A stretch of 64,000 bases of DNA from Desulfosporosinus meridiei DSM 13257 (GTDB lineage: Bacteria > Bacillota > Desulfitobacteriia > Desulfitobacteriales > Desulfitobacteriaceae): NCBI RefSeq assembly GCF_000231385.2, contig NC_018515.1, positions 2,190,501 through 2,254,500 on the forward strand, in the 5' to 3' direction. Made by a program: the position numbers and the translations under genes. The notes under the pieces were generated by a model, which was not told the DNA's origin, searched no databases, and saw nothing but the letters and a program-made list of their open reading frames with translations. Shown here one piece after another: positions 34,873 through 44,853 of this stretch (position 1 is the stretch's first letter; each line of letters begins with the position of its first letter).

Positions 34873-36600
34873 GTGTTGAATTTATTCAAGTACTTAAAAC
34901 CATACACAGCTATGATTGCAGGGGCTTTGGTGCTGATTTTTTTACAAACTTTAGGGGATCTTTATCTCCCGACCTTAATGTCAGATATTATCAATGATGG
35001 GGTGTTACATGGTGATACTGACAAGATTATGCAGATCGGTGGATTTATGCTTTTAGTCGCTGGGGGAGGAGCCTTGAGTTCGATCTTAGCTACTTACTTG
35101 TCTTCAAAATCTGCAGTAGGCTTAGGCACAATCTTACGCAGTAAAGTGTTTAAGGTGGTGGAAAGCTATTCGCTTCATGAATTTGATAAGATTGGAACTG
35201 CCACACTAATTACACGAACCACCAATGATATTAACCAGATTCAGATGGTTACTGTAATGATTTTGCGTATGATGGTCAGCGCTCCGATGATGGCGGTTGG
35301 GGGTATCATAATGGCACTACAGGAAGATAAAGAGCTTACCTGGGTGCTTGCCGTTGCTATACCGGTTCTGACGATTGTTATTGCCTTGATTGCCTCCAGG
35401 ATGATCCCTCTTTTTAGATTAGTCCAAGTAAAAATTGATAGAATTAATCTTGTCCTGCGAGAAAAGCTGACAGGGATTCGGGTAATACGTGCTTTTAATA
35501 CCGTAGAACTTGAAATGAAACGGTTTGACGATGCTAATGTGGATCTTACAGATAACTATATTAAGGTTAATAAAATTATGGCATACATGATGCCCTCCAT
35601 TATGTTAATTATGAACTTTACTTCCTTAGCTGTGCTCTGGTTTGGCGGAATCCGAATTAGCAATGGCAGTATGGATCTGGGTGCACTCGCGGCTTTTACC
35701 CAATATGCAATGCAGATAATGTTCTCGATGTTAATGCTGTCTGTGATGTTTATTATGGTACCCCGTGCCCAGGCTGCAGCTGTGAGAATTAATGAAGTTT
35801 TGGATACGATCCCTGAGATTACGGATCCCAGTAAACGAATAGACTCCTTTACTGAAAAAGGCCATGTGCAATTCAGAGATGTTACCTTTTCCTATCATGG
35901 TGCTGAGGAACCCGCATTAAGTAACATATCCTTTGAGGCTCAACCCGGAAAAGTGACAGCTATTATAGGAAGTACCGGGTCGGGAAAATCCACCCTAATT
36001 AATCTGATTCCAAGATTCTATGATGTGGACAGTGGAAGTATTCAGGTTGACGGAGTAGATGTAAGGGAAATGACCCAGGAAACCCTGCGTGCAAAGATCG
36101 GATTCGTACCCCAAAGATCCCAGCTGTTTTCTGGAACTATCCGGGAGAATATTCGATTCGGCAATGAGCAGGTCACGGATGAAGAAATTAAACAAGCTGC
36201 TGAAATCGCTCAAGCAGGTGATTTTATTGAAAATTTTGAGGGCGGCTTTGAACACCATATAACCCAAGGTGGAACCAATGTATCAGGAGGACAGAAACAG
36301 CGCCTTTCCATAGCTAGAGCATTGGCCAGAAAACCTGAGGTCTATATTTTTGACGATAGTTTCTCAGCACTTGATTTTAAAACTGATGCACGATTGAGAG
36401 CAGCTTTAAAAAAGGAAATTGCTGAGGAAACAGTTATCATTGTAGCCCAGCGGGTAGGGACTGTCATGGATGCTGATAATATTATTGTATTGGATAAAGG
36501 ACAGATCTCGGGAATGGGGACACATAAAGAACTATTAGCTACCAACGATGTATATCGTGAAATTGTTGCTTCACAGTTGTCAGAGGAGGAAATCGCATGA
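34873..36600 (+). CDS. ABC exporter half-transporter with degenerate ATP site (first subunit)
   Basis: 575 residues: six membrane segments (residues 1-310) and an ABC domain. Walker A is GSTGSGKS (Lys372), signature VSGGQKQR. The catalytic Glu after Walker B is Asp495 (IFDDS) and the switch His is Gln526 (AQR). This is the known pattern of the degenerate subunit in heterodimeric exporters such as LmrCD or TM287/288. GTG start at 34873. It overlaps its partner by four bases. The exported compound is unknown. Confidence 0.88.
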   Translation: MLNLFKYLKPYTAMIAGALVLIFLQTLGDLYLPTLMSDIINDGVLHGDTDKIMQIGGFMLLVAGGGALSSILATYLSSKSAVGLGTILRSKVFKVVESYSLHEFDKIGTATLITRTTNDINQIQMVTVMILRMMVSAPMMAVGGIIMALQEDKELTWVLAVAIPVLTIVIALIASRMIPLFRLVQVKIDRINLVLREKLTGIRVIRAFNTVELEMKRFDDANVDLTDNYIKVNKIMAYMMPSIMLIMNFTSLAVLWFGGIRISNGSMDLGALAAFTQYAMQIMFSMLMLSVMFIMVPRAQAAAVRINEVLDTIPEITDPSKRIDSFTEKGHVQFRDVTFSYHGAEEPALSNISFEAQPGKVTAIIGSTGSGKSTLINLIPRFYDVDSGSIQVDGVDVREMTQETLRAKIGFVPQRSQLFSGTIRENIRFGNEQVTDEEIKQAAEIAQAGDFIENFEGGFEHHITQGGTNVSGGQKQRLSIARALARKPEVYIFDDSFSALDFKTDARLRAALKKEIAEETVIIVAQRVGTVMDADNIIVLDKGQISGMGTHKELLATNDVYREIVASQLSEEEIA

Positions 36601-38774
36601 GTGAAGATAGACCACAAAATCCCGGCCCAAGACCTGGAGGGGGTGGGGGAGGCTTTGGGGGTGGTTTTGGAGCGCCAGTTCAAAAACCTAAGAACTTTAA
36701 AGCAAGTTTAAAAAGGCTAATCAAATATTTGAGTCCCCATAAAACCAACCTCATGGTTGTATTTATATTTGCGGTTGCCAGTACGATCTTTACCATAGCC
36801 GCTCCTAAAGTAACCAGTAAAGCGATGAATAAGCTTCAGGATGGATATATGGCCAAGATGATGCTTAGAGAAATGACTGAGGCCCAGACCCAGGTTACCC
36901 AGCAAATAAAGACACAAATGAATCAAATGCAGAAAACTCCAGGTCTTGGGCAGAGTCAACAATCTCCGGATCCTGAAACCCTTCGAGGAGTTCAAGAGTT
37001 TATGAATCTGCCAATGCTTAGTTCGGTGACAGACCCTAATCAAAAAGCAGACATTGTTCAGCAGATGTTGAATCTAGTAAAGAAAATGCCTGTGAGTCAA
37101 ACTGAGGGACAATCGATAAAATTAACTGAGGATCAAATAAATGGAGTAATTCGTTCCATACGTGAAACCAATGGGGAATATGACTTTAATTATATAGGAA
37201 GGATTGTTTTAATCCTGATAGGAATGTATTTAATTAGTGCTGTCTTTAGTTTAGTTATGGGTTTAGTGATGTCGGGAGTGGCTCAGAAAACCGTTCGAGA
37301 TATGCGCAGACAAATTGATCTAAAACTAAATAATTTGCCCTTGAGGTATTTTGATAAACATCCTCATGGCGACATCTTAAGCCGTGTTACCAATGATGTT
37401 GATACTATTGCAACTACATTGCAGCAAAGTTTAACACAAATTATCACGTCCCTAATTACAATTATCGGTTATATCATTATGATGCTGACGATTAGCCCAA
37501 TACTTACTCTTATAGTTGTAGCTACATTACCTTTGTACATTATTTCGACCGCCACTATTGCGAAGAAATCTCAAAAGTATTTTGCTGCCCAACAGAAAGA
37601 ACTGGGACAGCTCAGCGGGCATGTGGAAGAAATGTATACCGGGCATAAAATTGTTAAAGTCTTTGGTCGAGAGAAAGACTCAATAGATAAATTTGACGCA
37701 ATTAACGACAGATTGCAGACAGCAGGCTGGAAAGCGCAATTCATTTCGGGGATCATGTTTCCTCTGATGAACTTTATCAGCAATATAGGCTATGTAGGTA
37801 TTAGTATAGTTGGAGGAATCTGGATTACCCGAAATTTACTTGGGCTGGGTGACATTTTAGCCTTTATCCAATATTCAAGGTCTTTTACCATGCCTATTGC
37901 GCAAACTGCAAATATTGCCAACGTGATTCAATCCACAGTAGCTTGCGCAGAACGAGTTTTTGAGATTCTTGATGAAGAGGAAGAAATACCTGATAAATCT
38001 AAGGCTCAAATCATTGAGTTCTCGAAAGGGCAGGTAAGCTTTGAACAGGTAGATTTTCGTTATGAAGAAGATGTACCTTTAATTGAAGATATGAATCTCA
38101 ATGTAGAACCAGGCCACACAGTTGCTATTGTTGGCCCGACTGGTGCGGGCAAAACCACCTTAGTAAATCTGCTAATGCGGTTTTACGAAATTAACTCAGG
38201 AACAATTAGGATAGATGGGGTTGATATCAGAGATCTAAAACGCAGCGAACTGAGAAAGATGTTTGGCATGGTATTGCAAGACACATGGCTGTTCAATGGA
38301 ACAATTAAAGAGAATATAGCCTATGGAAAACAAGGAGCAACGACGGAAGAAATTGTGCAGGCGGCTAAAGCTGCACATGCAGATCACTTCATCAGAACAT
38401 TGCCTGATGGCTACAATACGATGCTCAATGAGGAGGCAACGAATATTTCCCAGGGTCAAAAACAATTGCTAACCATAGCACGAGCCATTCTGGCAGATCC
38501 GAAAATTTTAATTCTTGACGAAGCCACCAGTAGCGTGGATACCAGAACAGAAGTTTTGATTCAAAAGGCTATGGCAAACCTTATGAAGGACAGAACTAAT
38601 TTTGTTATTGCCCACCGGTTGTCGACGATACGTGATTCTGAACTAATCTTAGTCATGAACAATGGCAAGATCATAGAAATGGGTAACCATATAGAACTGC
38701 TTGAAAAAGCTGGTTTCTATGCAGATCTTTACTACAGTCAATTTTCCGAAAGTCTGGATACTAAGACTGGGTAG
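36597..38774 (+). CDS. ABC exporter half-transporter, catalytic subunit with external insertion
   Basis: 725 residues. A Gly-rich N-terminal tail (GGGGGGFGGGFG) precedes TM1 at about residues 50-70. Between TM1 and TM2, where related exporters have a short loop, lies about 115 residues of Gln/Met/Pro-rich sequence (about 80-195). The ABC domain has Walker A GPTGAGKT (Lys519), ISQGQKQ as signature, Glu642 after Walker B and His673 as switch, so the catalytic site is complete. It pairs with the upstream subunit; the ATGA overlap couples translation. Confidence 0.88.
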   Translation: MSEDRPQNPGPRPGGGGGGFGGGFGAPVQKPKNFKASLKRLIKYLSPHKTNLMVVFIFAVASTIFTIAAPKVTSKAMNKLQDGYMAKMMLREMTEAQTQVTQQIKTQMNQMQKTPGLGQSQQSPDPETLRGVQEFMNLPMLSSVTDPNQKADIVQQMLNLVKKMPVSQTEGQSIKLTEDQINGVIRSIRETNGEYDFNYIGRIVLILIGMYLISAVFSLVMGLVMSGVAQKTVRDMRRQIDLKLNNLPLRYFDKHPHGDILSRVTNDVDTIATTLQQSLTQIITSLITIIGYIIMMLTISPILTLIVVATLPLYIISTATIAKKSQKYFAAQQKELGQLSGHVEEMYTGHKIVKVFGREKDSIDKFDAINDRLQTAGWKAQFISGIMFPLMNFISNIGYVGISIVGGIWITRNLLGLGDILAFIQYSRSFTMPIAQTANIANVIQSTVACAERVFEILDEEEEIPDKSKAQIIEFSKGQVSFEQVDFRYEEDVPLIEDMNLNVEPGHTVAIVGPTGAGKTTLVNLLMRFYEINSGTIRIDGVDIRDLKRSELRKMFGMVLQDTWLFNGTIKENIAYGKQGATTEEIVQAAKAAHADHFIRTLPDGYNTMLNEEATNISQGQKQLLTIARAILADPKILILDEATSSVDTRTEVLIQKAMANLMKDRTNFVIAHRLSTIRDSELILVMNNGKIIEMGNHIELLEKAGFYADLYYSQFSESLDTKTG

Positions 38775-38827
38775 AGTAAGTAATCCTGTTTTAAGTTCAA
38801 TTTAAGCCAATCCTCATCTTAGAAAAA

Positions 38828-38861
38828 GGGCGTTGTAAACTCCTTAGCAGTTTAAACGTCC
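38828..38861 (+). terminator. Hairpin after the ABC exporter
   Basis: gggcgttgtaaact pairs with agtttaaacgtcc with one bulge, followed by tcttctatt, a weak T run. Confidence 0.6.
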
Positions 38862-38936
38862 TCTTCTATTACTAGCTTAACGGCTCGTTCAATTCAAAAG
38901 AAAAAGACTAAATGGTATATTCTATGGTAAAATATT

Positions 38937-38954
38937 CACGTAAAGAATTACGTG
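38937..38954. promoter_or_regulatory. Inverted repeat upstream of the histidine kinase
   Basis: cacgtaa and ttacgtg separated by four bases, 59 bases before the start codon. A possible site for a dimeric regulator; the regulator is not known. Confidence 0.4.
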
Positions 38955-39012
38955 GGTAAACAACGATTTATCTAATTTAGATGATGCTTTCTCAGGTTTA
39001 AGGGGGATTTTC

Positions 39013-40176
39013 ATGACGGAAGTTACATACACAGAAACACAATTCGCACCTGCAAAACGTTTATTAGATGGGGAAATTAAAATACAAGCAGAGCAAATAA
39101 TAGATCAAAATTTAGTGCCTGACCTTTTTAAACTCATACCCAGTGTAATACTTGTGTTAAACAAAGAGAGGCAAGTCATTTATTCTAATGATGTTTTACT
39201 GGAAACTATAGGTGTTTCAGATAGAAGAAAATTCTTAGGTATGCGGCCGGGGGAATTGTTAAATTGTATTCACTCAAATACGACGAAGGGTGGTTGCGGA
39301 ACCACAGAAAATTGCAGCGTTTGCGGATCTATTCAGGCAATCCTGGAATCACAGATAACCAAAGCACCGATTGCCAAGGAATGTCTGTTAACGGTGAATA
39401 CCGAGCGGGGGGAAGAATGTTTAGAACTTTCAATTTATGCCGCGCCCATTAAACATGATTTTACATTATTTATAGTGAGAGATATTAGTGAAGAAAAGAA
39501 ACGACAGATGTATGAACGGGTTTTTTTTCACGACTTGATTAACTCATCGGGAGCGGCTAAAGGACTTATTTCTTTACTAAAAGAGATTACGGACATAAAT
39601 GAGGCGAGGGAATTGTCAACCTACGCCTTCGAGGCGATAGAACAGGTACTTGAAGAGATTAATAGTCAAAAGTCTTTAAGAAATGCCGAAAATGGCACGC
39701 TTAACTTAAACCTATCAGAATTCAGAGTAAAGGAACTCGTTGAAAAGCTAGTTGAACAGTATAAAAAGAATAACAGTGTCACATGTCCAATAGAAGTTAA
39801 ATGCGATATTGATGTGATGGTTTTCAGTGATGTTGTTTTGGTTAGACGTGTCCTTAATAACATGCTGAAAAATGCTCTTGAATCATCCTATATGGATACT
39901 GTAACGGTTGAGGGGATAAAGAAGGATGGCTACGTAGAATTTAAAGTGAATAATAGACAATATATACCGAAAGATATCCAACTACAAATGTTTAAACGTA
40001 CTTTTTCAACCAAAGGGGAAGGACGGGGATTAGGCACTTATAGTATGAAACTCTTAGGAGAGAAATATCTGGGTGGGTATATTAAATTTGTCTCAACAGA
40101 GGAATTTGGGACAACATTTGTTTTTGGCTTACCAATCCGAAAGGTTCAGAATCAAGCAATTTCATATTTTAACTAA
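39013..40176 (+). CDS. PAS-domain histidine kinase with a four-cysteine motif
   Basis: 387 residues, no membrane segments, so cytoplasmic. A PAS domain (about 40-165) carries Cys85, Cys95, Cys101 and Cys104 (C-x9-C-x5-C-x2-C, ending NCSVCG), spacing that could hold an Fe-S cluster or zinc. The phospho-acceptor helix has FFHDLINSS (His173), an HDLxN-type box, and the HATPase part has NNMLKNALESS (N box) and GRGLGTYSMKLLG (G box). It should sense redox or oxygen and phosphorylate a response regulator; none is adjacent. ATG follows aaggggg. Confidence 0.82.
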   Translation: MTEVTYTETQFAPAKRLLDGEIKIQAEQIIDQNLVPDLFKLIPSVILVLNKERQVIYSNDVLLETIGVSDRRKFLGMRPGELLNCIHSNTTKGGCGTTENCSVCGSIQAILESQITKAPIAKECLLTVNTERGEECLELSIYAAPIKHDFTLFIVRDISEEKKRQMYERVFFHDLINSSGAAKGLISLLKEITDINEARELSTYAFEAIEQVLEEINSQKSLRNAENGTLNLNLSEFRVKELVEKLVEQYKKNNSVTCPIEVKCDIDVMVFSDVVLVRRVLNNMLKNALESSYMDTVTVEGIKKDGYVEFKVNNRQYIPKDIQLQMFKRTFSTKGEGRGLGTYSMKLLGEKYLGGYIKFVSTEEFGTTFVFGLPIRKVQNQAISYFN

Positions 40177-40736
40177 TTAAATTTATGTCATGTATCACGC
40201 TCCCCTCAATAGGTGTCAATGGTAGGTGTCAACGGGACGTTTTGTTTGCCCAGTATGAGCTTAGGAATGGTAGAAAGAAATAAATATATTGATCTGGGCT
40301 AGCAATCCCTTGCTCGATCGCATAAACAGCATTTTCTTTTAGATGATAGCCTCATCTAGAGGAAAGTGTTTTTTTATGTGCATCCATGACAGTTGATGCT
40401 CTTTGAGAATAAGAACATTTTCAAGATAAAAATTGGATTGGGCTAGAACAATTCGTCTGATATTAAAGCACAACCTGCGGGTAATGCTTCAATTTTCCTG
40501 TGATAGATGCAGAATAAGAAGTAAAGCAAGGGGACGTTTATGTTTGCAGATTGGCAAACAAAACGTCCCCTTGACATACTCTGATAATTTTGACTTATCA
40601 ACCAAGGATAGATAGGAACTAAATCTTTATCCTTATTATGAGAAGACAAAACTTCGAAAATTGTAGAAAATATTAGTGTAAAGAAAAAAATCTGAAAAGA
40701 GCGTTTCTAAATAAAATTGCTTTAAGAGGTGGCATC
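40177..40736. other. Spacer with REP-like inverted repeats; no gene seen
   Basis: 560 bases with no supported gene. It contains two copies of a gggacgttttgtttgcc-type repeat: a single copy at 40234-40250, beside two direct copies of aggtgtcaa, and a full hairpin at 40527-40573 (separate entry). Confidence 0.55.
40527..40573. repeat. REP-like 20-base-pair hairpin
   Basis: Left arm 40527-40547 (caaggggacgttt then tgtttgc), six-base loop, right arm 40554-40573. All bases pair apart from one bulged A at 40540. The arm sequence also occurs as a half-copy at 40234-40250. It resembles the palindromic units mobilised by RAYT/IS200-type transposases. Confidence 0.7.
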
Positions 40737-41960
40737 GTGATTAACAAAAAACGACTATATAATCGCCTGATGGAGTTAGGGGAAATAGGTAAACAGGAAT
40801 CTGGGGGTATAACTAGATTGGCCTTTACCCCGGAGGACCGTAGAGCAAAAGATCTCGTCACTTCCTATATGAAAGAAGCAGGTTTAAGTGTGCGAGAGGA
40901 TGCGGTCGGTAATATTATTGGGCGCAGGGAAGGTCGTAATCCAGAAGCCCCGGCGGTTGTCACTGGCTCTCATGTTGATTCTGTATATAACGGCGGAATC
41001 TTCGACGGTGCATTAGGAATAATCGGAGGCATAGAGGTTCTGCAAACCATGCAGGAACAGGGCATTAAGACCGAACATCCTATTGAAGTCTATGCATTTA
41101 ATGATGAAGAGGGGGCTCGTTTTAGCTTCAGTATGATGGGCAGCAGGGGAATGATCGGCAGTCTGAAACCTGAAGATTTAGAGCTGAAAGATAAAGAGGG
41201 AATCTCTCTGGCAACAATTATGAAAGCTCAGGGTATGGATCCGACGATGATTCGTTGTGCCGCTCGCACTAAAGGCACTATAAAAGCTTTTATCGAATTG
41301 CATATCGAACAAGGTAAGGTGCTTGAGAAGAATAATCAATCAGTAGGGATTGTCACAGGGATAGTTAATGAATTATGGCTTAAATGTACCTTTAAAGGTG
41401 AGGCAGGACATGCCGGAACAACACCCATGACAATGAGACATGACGCACTAGTTGCAGCCGCCGAATTTGTCCAAACTGTTGAACAGGAAGCCAGGAAGAC
41501 CGGTACAACGGTTGCTACTGTTGGGAAAATGAGTGTTTTACCGGGCGGAATTAATATTATCCCGGGAACGGTTGAAATTACTCTAGATTTAAGAGATCTC
41601 AATCAAGAAGTTAGCGATCAAGTCGAAGATGCGATTTTTAAAGAAGCGAAACGAATTTGCCGCGAAAGAAATCTGGAAATGCGTACTGAAGTGTTACAGC
41701 GCATCCCGCCTTCACTTTGTTCGGAAGAGTTTCAACTTGCGGCCAAAGCAGCTTTTGAAAAATTAGGATTTGAACCCTTTTATCTGCCAAGCGGGGCTGG
41801 TCATGATGCCATGCAGGTGGTAAACATCTGTCCTATCGGTATGATCTTCATAAGATCAAAAGATGGAATCAGCCATAATCCGGCTGAATGGAGTTCGCCG
41901 GAGGATTGTGCGGATGGAGTTAATGTTCTCTTCCATACTCTTTTGAGTCTGGCAAATTAG
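40737..41960 (+). CDS. allC: Allantoate amidohydrolase (M20 family)
   Basis: 407 residues. Metal-site motifs of the M20 amidohydrolases are present: [24 protein letters not shown] with the catalytic Glu and a metal Glu, ELHIEQG and SGAGHDAMQ with the last His. The dimerisation/substrate region has [11 protein letters not shown]. The relatives are allantoate amidohydrolase, ureidoglycolate hydrolase and N-carbamoyl-amino-acid hydrolase; position at the head of an allantoin locus favours AllC, which turns allantoate into ureidoglycine, CO2 and ammonia. GTG start with aagaggtgg upstream. Confidence 0.85.
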   Translation: MINKKRLYNRLMELGEIGKQESGGITRLAFTPEDRRAKDLVTSYMKEAGLSVREDAVGNIIGRREGRNPEAPAVVTGSHVDSVYNGGIFDGALGIIGGIEVLQTMQEQGIKTEHPIEVYAFNDEEGARFSFSMMGSRGMIGSLKPEDLELKDKEGISLATIMKAQGMDPTMIRCAARTKGTIKAFIELHIEQGKVLEKNNQSVGIVTGIVNELWLKCTFKGEAGHAGTTPMTMRHDALVAAAEFVQTVEQEARKTGTTVATVGKMSVLPGGINIIPGTVEITLDLRDLNQEVSDQVEDAIFKEAKRICRERNLEMRTEVLQRIPPSLCSEEFQLAAKAAFEKLGFEPFYLPSGAGHDAMQVVNICPIGMIFIRSKDGISHNPAEWSSPEDCADGVNVLFHTLLSLAN

Positions 41961-42078
41961 TTTCAATTCGGTTCCAAAGGAGGGATGCCGAAATAATACA
42001 TATTGTCATTGTCTATGTAGGCCTGATACTGGTTAGTTGATTAATGCTAATTCTATGAATAAGAGAGAGGGCATGCAT

Positions 42079-43437
42079 GTGTTTAATTTAGTCATTAAAA
42101 ATGGTAAGGTCGTAACTGCTGATAGAATTTTTGAAGCATCTGTTTGTGTTAATGATGGTAAAATTGCGGCAATTATTGATGCGGGAAATTCTGTTGAAGC
42201 AGAGGAAGTTATCGATGCTAAAGGAAGTTATCTTTTTCCGGGAGCTATCGATAGTCATGCACACTTAAATGATCCAGGTTACTGCTGGAGAGAGGATTAT
42301 GCCCACGGCTCAGCAGCCGCTGCAGTTGGGGGATGTACAACAATTGTTGATATGCCTCTTCAAAATGAACCAGCCTTGACGGATGGAAAAATTTTCGATA
42401 AGAAGGAAGAAACAGTTTCTCCCAACGCCTATGTAGATTATTGCTTCTGGGGGGGCTTGGTTGACTACAACTTAGATAAATTGCCAGAACTCGATGCCAA
42501 AGGTTGCGTGGCCTTTAAATCCTTTATTGGCCCGGTTTCTCCTGATTATGTTTCCTTATCTATTGGGCAAGCCAAAGAAGCTTTGGAAATATTAAAAGAT
42601 TGTGGAGGACGTGCAGGTTTCCATTGTGAAGATTATTCTATTATCAAATGGGAAGAAGCCAGAGCACAAAGAAAAGAGAAGAATGATTGGCAGGATTTTC
42701 TGAATACCAGACCGGTTATTGCAGAACTTATTGCCACCCAAAACATACTTGAACTGGCTCGGGAACTAGATGCCAAAGTTCATATCTGTCATGTAAGTCA
42801 CCCCAAGGTAGCCAAAATAATTCGAGATGCTCAGTTAGAAGGTGTCGATGTAACAGGTGAGACCTGCGGTCACTACCTGACCTTTACAGATCAAGATGTC
42901 ATCAAGAATGGAAGCTTGTTCAAATGTGCGCCTCCTTTAAGAGAAGCCAGTGCGGTTGAAGAAATGTGGGAATATGTGAACAACGGAACCTTATCCTGTA
43001 TCGGATCTGATCACTCACCTTGCGAATTAAGTGAGAAGAGTGAAGAAAAACACGGAATTTTTGGAGCCTGGGGTGGGATCAGTGCCATTCAAAATGTAAT
43101 GCAAGTTGTATTTAGCGAAGGGGTAGTCAAGAGAGGCTATAATCCTACTTTACTGGCTCGATCCTTAAGTGAAGGTCCGGCAAAGGCTTTCGGAATCTAT
43201 GGTAAAAAAGGTGCGATTGAAGTTGGATTCGATGCTGACCTGGTCATTCTCGATCCTGAACTGGATTGGGAAATTACACCGGATTCCTTGCATTATCTCA
43301 ATAAAATTTCTGCTTTCGTAGGCTTAAAGGGCAAAGGGCTGCCTGTATGTACCTTAGTAAGAGGTCAGGTAGTTGCCAAGGATGGTCAAGTAGTGGGTCA
43401 AAAGGGATTTGGCGAACTTGTGAAAAAATTGAAGTAG
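42079..43437 (+). CDS. allB: Allantoinase, first copy
   Basis: 452 residues from GTG 42079, eight bases after gagagagg; ATG 42073 is too near that site. Cyclic-amidohydrolase metal ligands: HAHLND near residue 60, carbamylated Lys in CVAFKSFIGP, HCED, HICHVSHP and GSDHSPC. The enzyme opens the hydantoin ring of allantoin to allantoate. Strong similarity to the following gene suggests tandem duplication; the two differ at HAHLNDPGYCWRED against HVHFNDPGRTEWE, so their substrates may differ. Confidence 0.87.
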   Translation: MFNLVIKNGKVVTADRIFEASVCVNDGKIAAIIDAGNSVEAEEVIDAKGSYLFPGAIDSHAHLNDPGYCWREDYAHGSAAAAVGGCTTIVDMPLQNEPALTDGKIFDKKEETVSPNAYVDYCFWGGLVDYNLDKLPELDAKGCVAFKSFIGPVSPDYVSLSIGQAKEALEILKDCGGRAGFHCEDYSIIKWEEARAQRKEKNDWQDFLNTRPVIAELIATQNILELARELDAKVHICHVSHPKVAKIIRDAQLEGVDVTGETCGHYLTFTDQDVIKNGSLFKCAPPLREASAVEEMWEYVNNGTLSCIGSDHSPCELSEKSEEKHGIFGAWGGISAIQNVMQVVFSEGVVKRGYNPTLLARSLSEGPAKAFGIYGKKGAIEVGFDADLVILDPELDWEITPDSLHYLNKISAFVGLKGKGLPVCTLVRGQVVAKDGQVVGQKGFGELVKKLK

Positions 43438-43449
43438 GGGGGATAGTAC

Positions 43450-44802
43450 ATGAGCAAGCGTTATGATGTTGTCATTCGCAACGGAATGCTTATTTGTCCG
43501 GAAGGCGTGAAGAAAGCGGATGTAGCCGTTAGTGACGAAAAGATTGTAGAAATAGGCTGCGAACTATCCGGGGATGCTAAAGAAACTATTGATGCTGCTG
43601 GTAAATATGTATTTCCCGGAGCAACAGACGGGCATGTTCATTTTAATGACCCAGGAAGAACTGAATGGGAAACTATAACAACCGGCAGCAGTGCTCTGGC
43701 AGCGGGTGGTGGAGTTGCTTACTTTGATATGCCCCTTAATTGCAACCCCTGTACACTGGACGCTAAAAACTTTAATGCCAAGCTTGCTGTGGCACAGAAA
43801 GATTCTCTCGTCGATTATGGATTCTGGGGAGGGCTCACTCCTAAAAATTTAGATAACCTTGAAGAGCTTGCAGAGTGTGGGGTAATAGGATTTAAAGCAT
43901 TTTCCTGCTTTAGTGGAATTGACGAGTTCGAAAGAATGGACGATTTTACCGCATTAGTAGGCATGGAAAAATTGGCCAAGCTTGGCTTGCCTCTTATGGT
44001 GCATTGTGAAAATGCAGAAATTACAAGGGATTTAACGACCTTAGCACTTGCTAATAACAAGACTACAGTAAGGGATTATTTTGCAGCCCGTCCGCCAATT
44101 ACGGAAATTGAAAATGTATCTCGAATGATTACCTTTGCAGAAGAGACAGGCTGTAAATTAATCATAGCCCATATCAGTACAGCCAAGGCTGTAGAGTTAG
44201 TAACTCAGGCCAGAAGCAGGGGAGTGGACGTTTGCTGCGAAACGATTGGACATTATTTGATTCTTACTGATGATGATGTGGAACGTTTAGGAACTGTCGC
44301 AAAATGCTCGCCGCCTATTCGCAATAATGGGAACCAAACAAAAATGTGGGCTAAACTGCTAAACGGCGAGATAGCCTTTGTATCCTCCGATCATTCACCC
44401 TGTGATCCGAAATTGAAAGATGGTGAGTTCTTAAAGGTTTGGGGTGGAATCTCAGCTTGCCAGACAACTCTCCCGGGCCTGCTTACCCATGCCTACCATG
44501 AACGGAAAGTTCCCCTTGAGGAAATCGCCAGATTAACTGCACAAAATGTTAATGAAATTTTCAAGATACAGGGGAAAGGGAAAATTGCACTAGGTTATGA
44601 TGGAGACTTTGCCTTGGTAGACCTAGACAAGGAATTCACATTGCAGGCCGAAGATCTTTTCTATAAGTACCAAGTAAGTCCTTATGTTGGAGACAGATTC
44701 CGTGGGACTGTTACTCAAACAATTCTCAGGGGAACAACAGTGTTTAAAGATGGAAAGATTGTATCAAATCCCATTGGCAAACATCTGAGACCTAATTTGT
44801 AA
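43450..44802 (+). CDS. allB: Allantoinase or related cyclic amidohydrolase, second copy
   Basis: 450 residues, twelve bases after the first copy. The metal site is intact: HVHFND, Lys in GFKAFSCF, HCENAE, AHISTA and SSDHSPC. HVHFNDPGRTEWE is the classical allantoinase motif, so this copy may be the main allantoinase, with the first copy having a variant specificity. ATG follows taggggg. Both lie in the same operon with allC and the permease. Confidence 0.87.
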   Translation: MSKRYDVVIRNGMLICPEGVKKADVAVSDEKIVEIGCELSGDAKETIDAAGKYVFPGATDGHVHFNDPGRTEWETITTGSSALAAGGGVAYFDMPLNCNPCTLDAKNFNAKLAVAQKDSLVDYGFWGGLTPKNLDNLEELAECGVIGFKAFSCFSGIDEFERMDDFTALVGMEKLAKLGLPLMVHCENAEITRDLTTLALANNKTTVRDYFAARPPITEIENVSRMITFAEETGCKLIIAHISTAKAVELVTQARSRGVDVCCETIGHYLILTDDDVERLGTVAKCSPPIRNNGNQTKMWAKLLNGEIAFVSSDHSPCDPKLKDGEFLKVWGGISACQTTLPGLLTHAYHERKVPLEEIARLTAQNVNEIFKIQGKGKIALGYDGDFALVDLDKEFTLQAEDLFYKYQVSPYVGDRFRGTVTQTILRGTTVFKDGKIVSNPIGKHLRPNL

Positions 44803-44853
44803 ACCACGATTACAGAAATAAGGACAGATATAAAAGAAGGAGTTGGGTGTAGG

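Noticed and set aside
40433-40615. Short open frame across the REP-like hairpin
   Set aside because: Runs through an inverted repeat, has no ribosome-binding site and no recognisable sequence.
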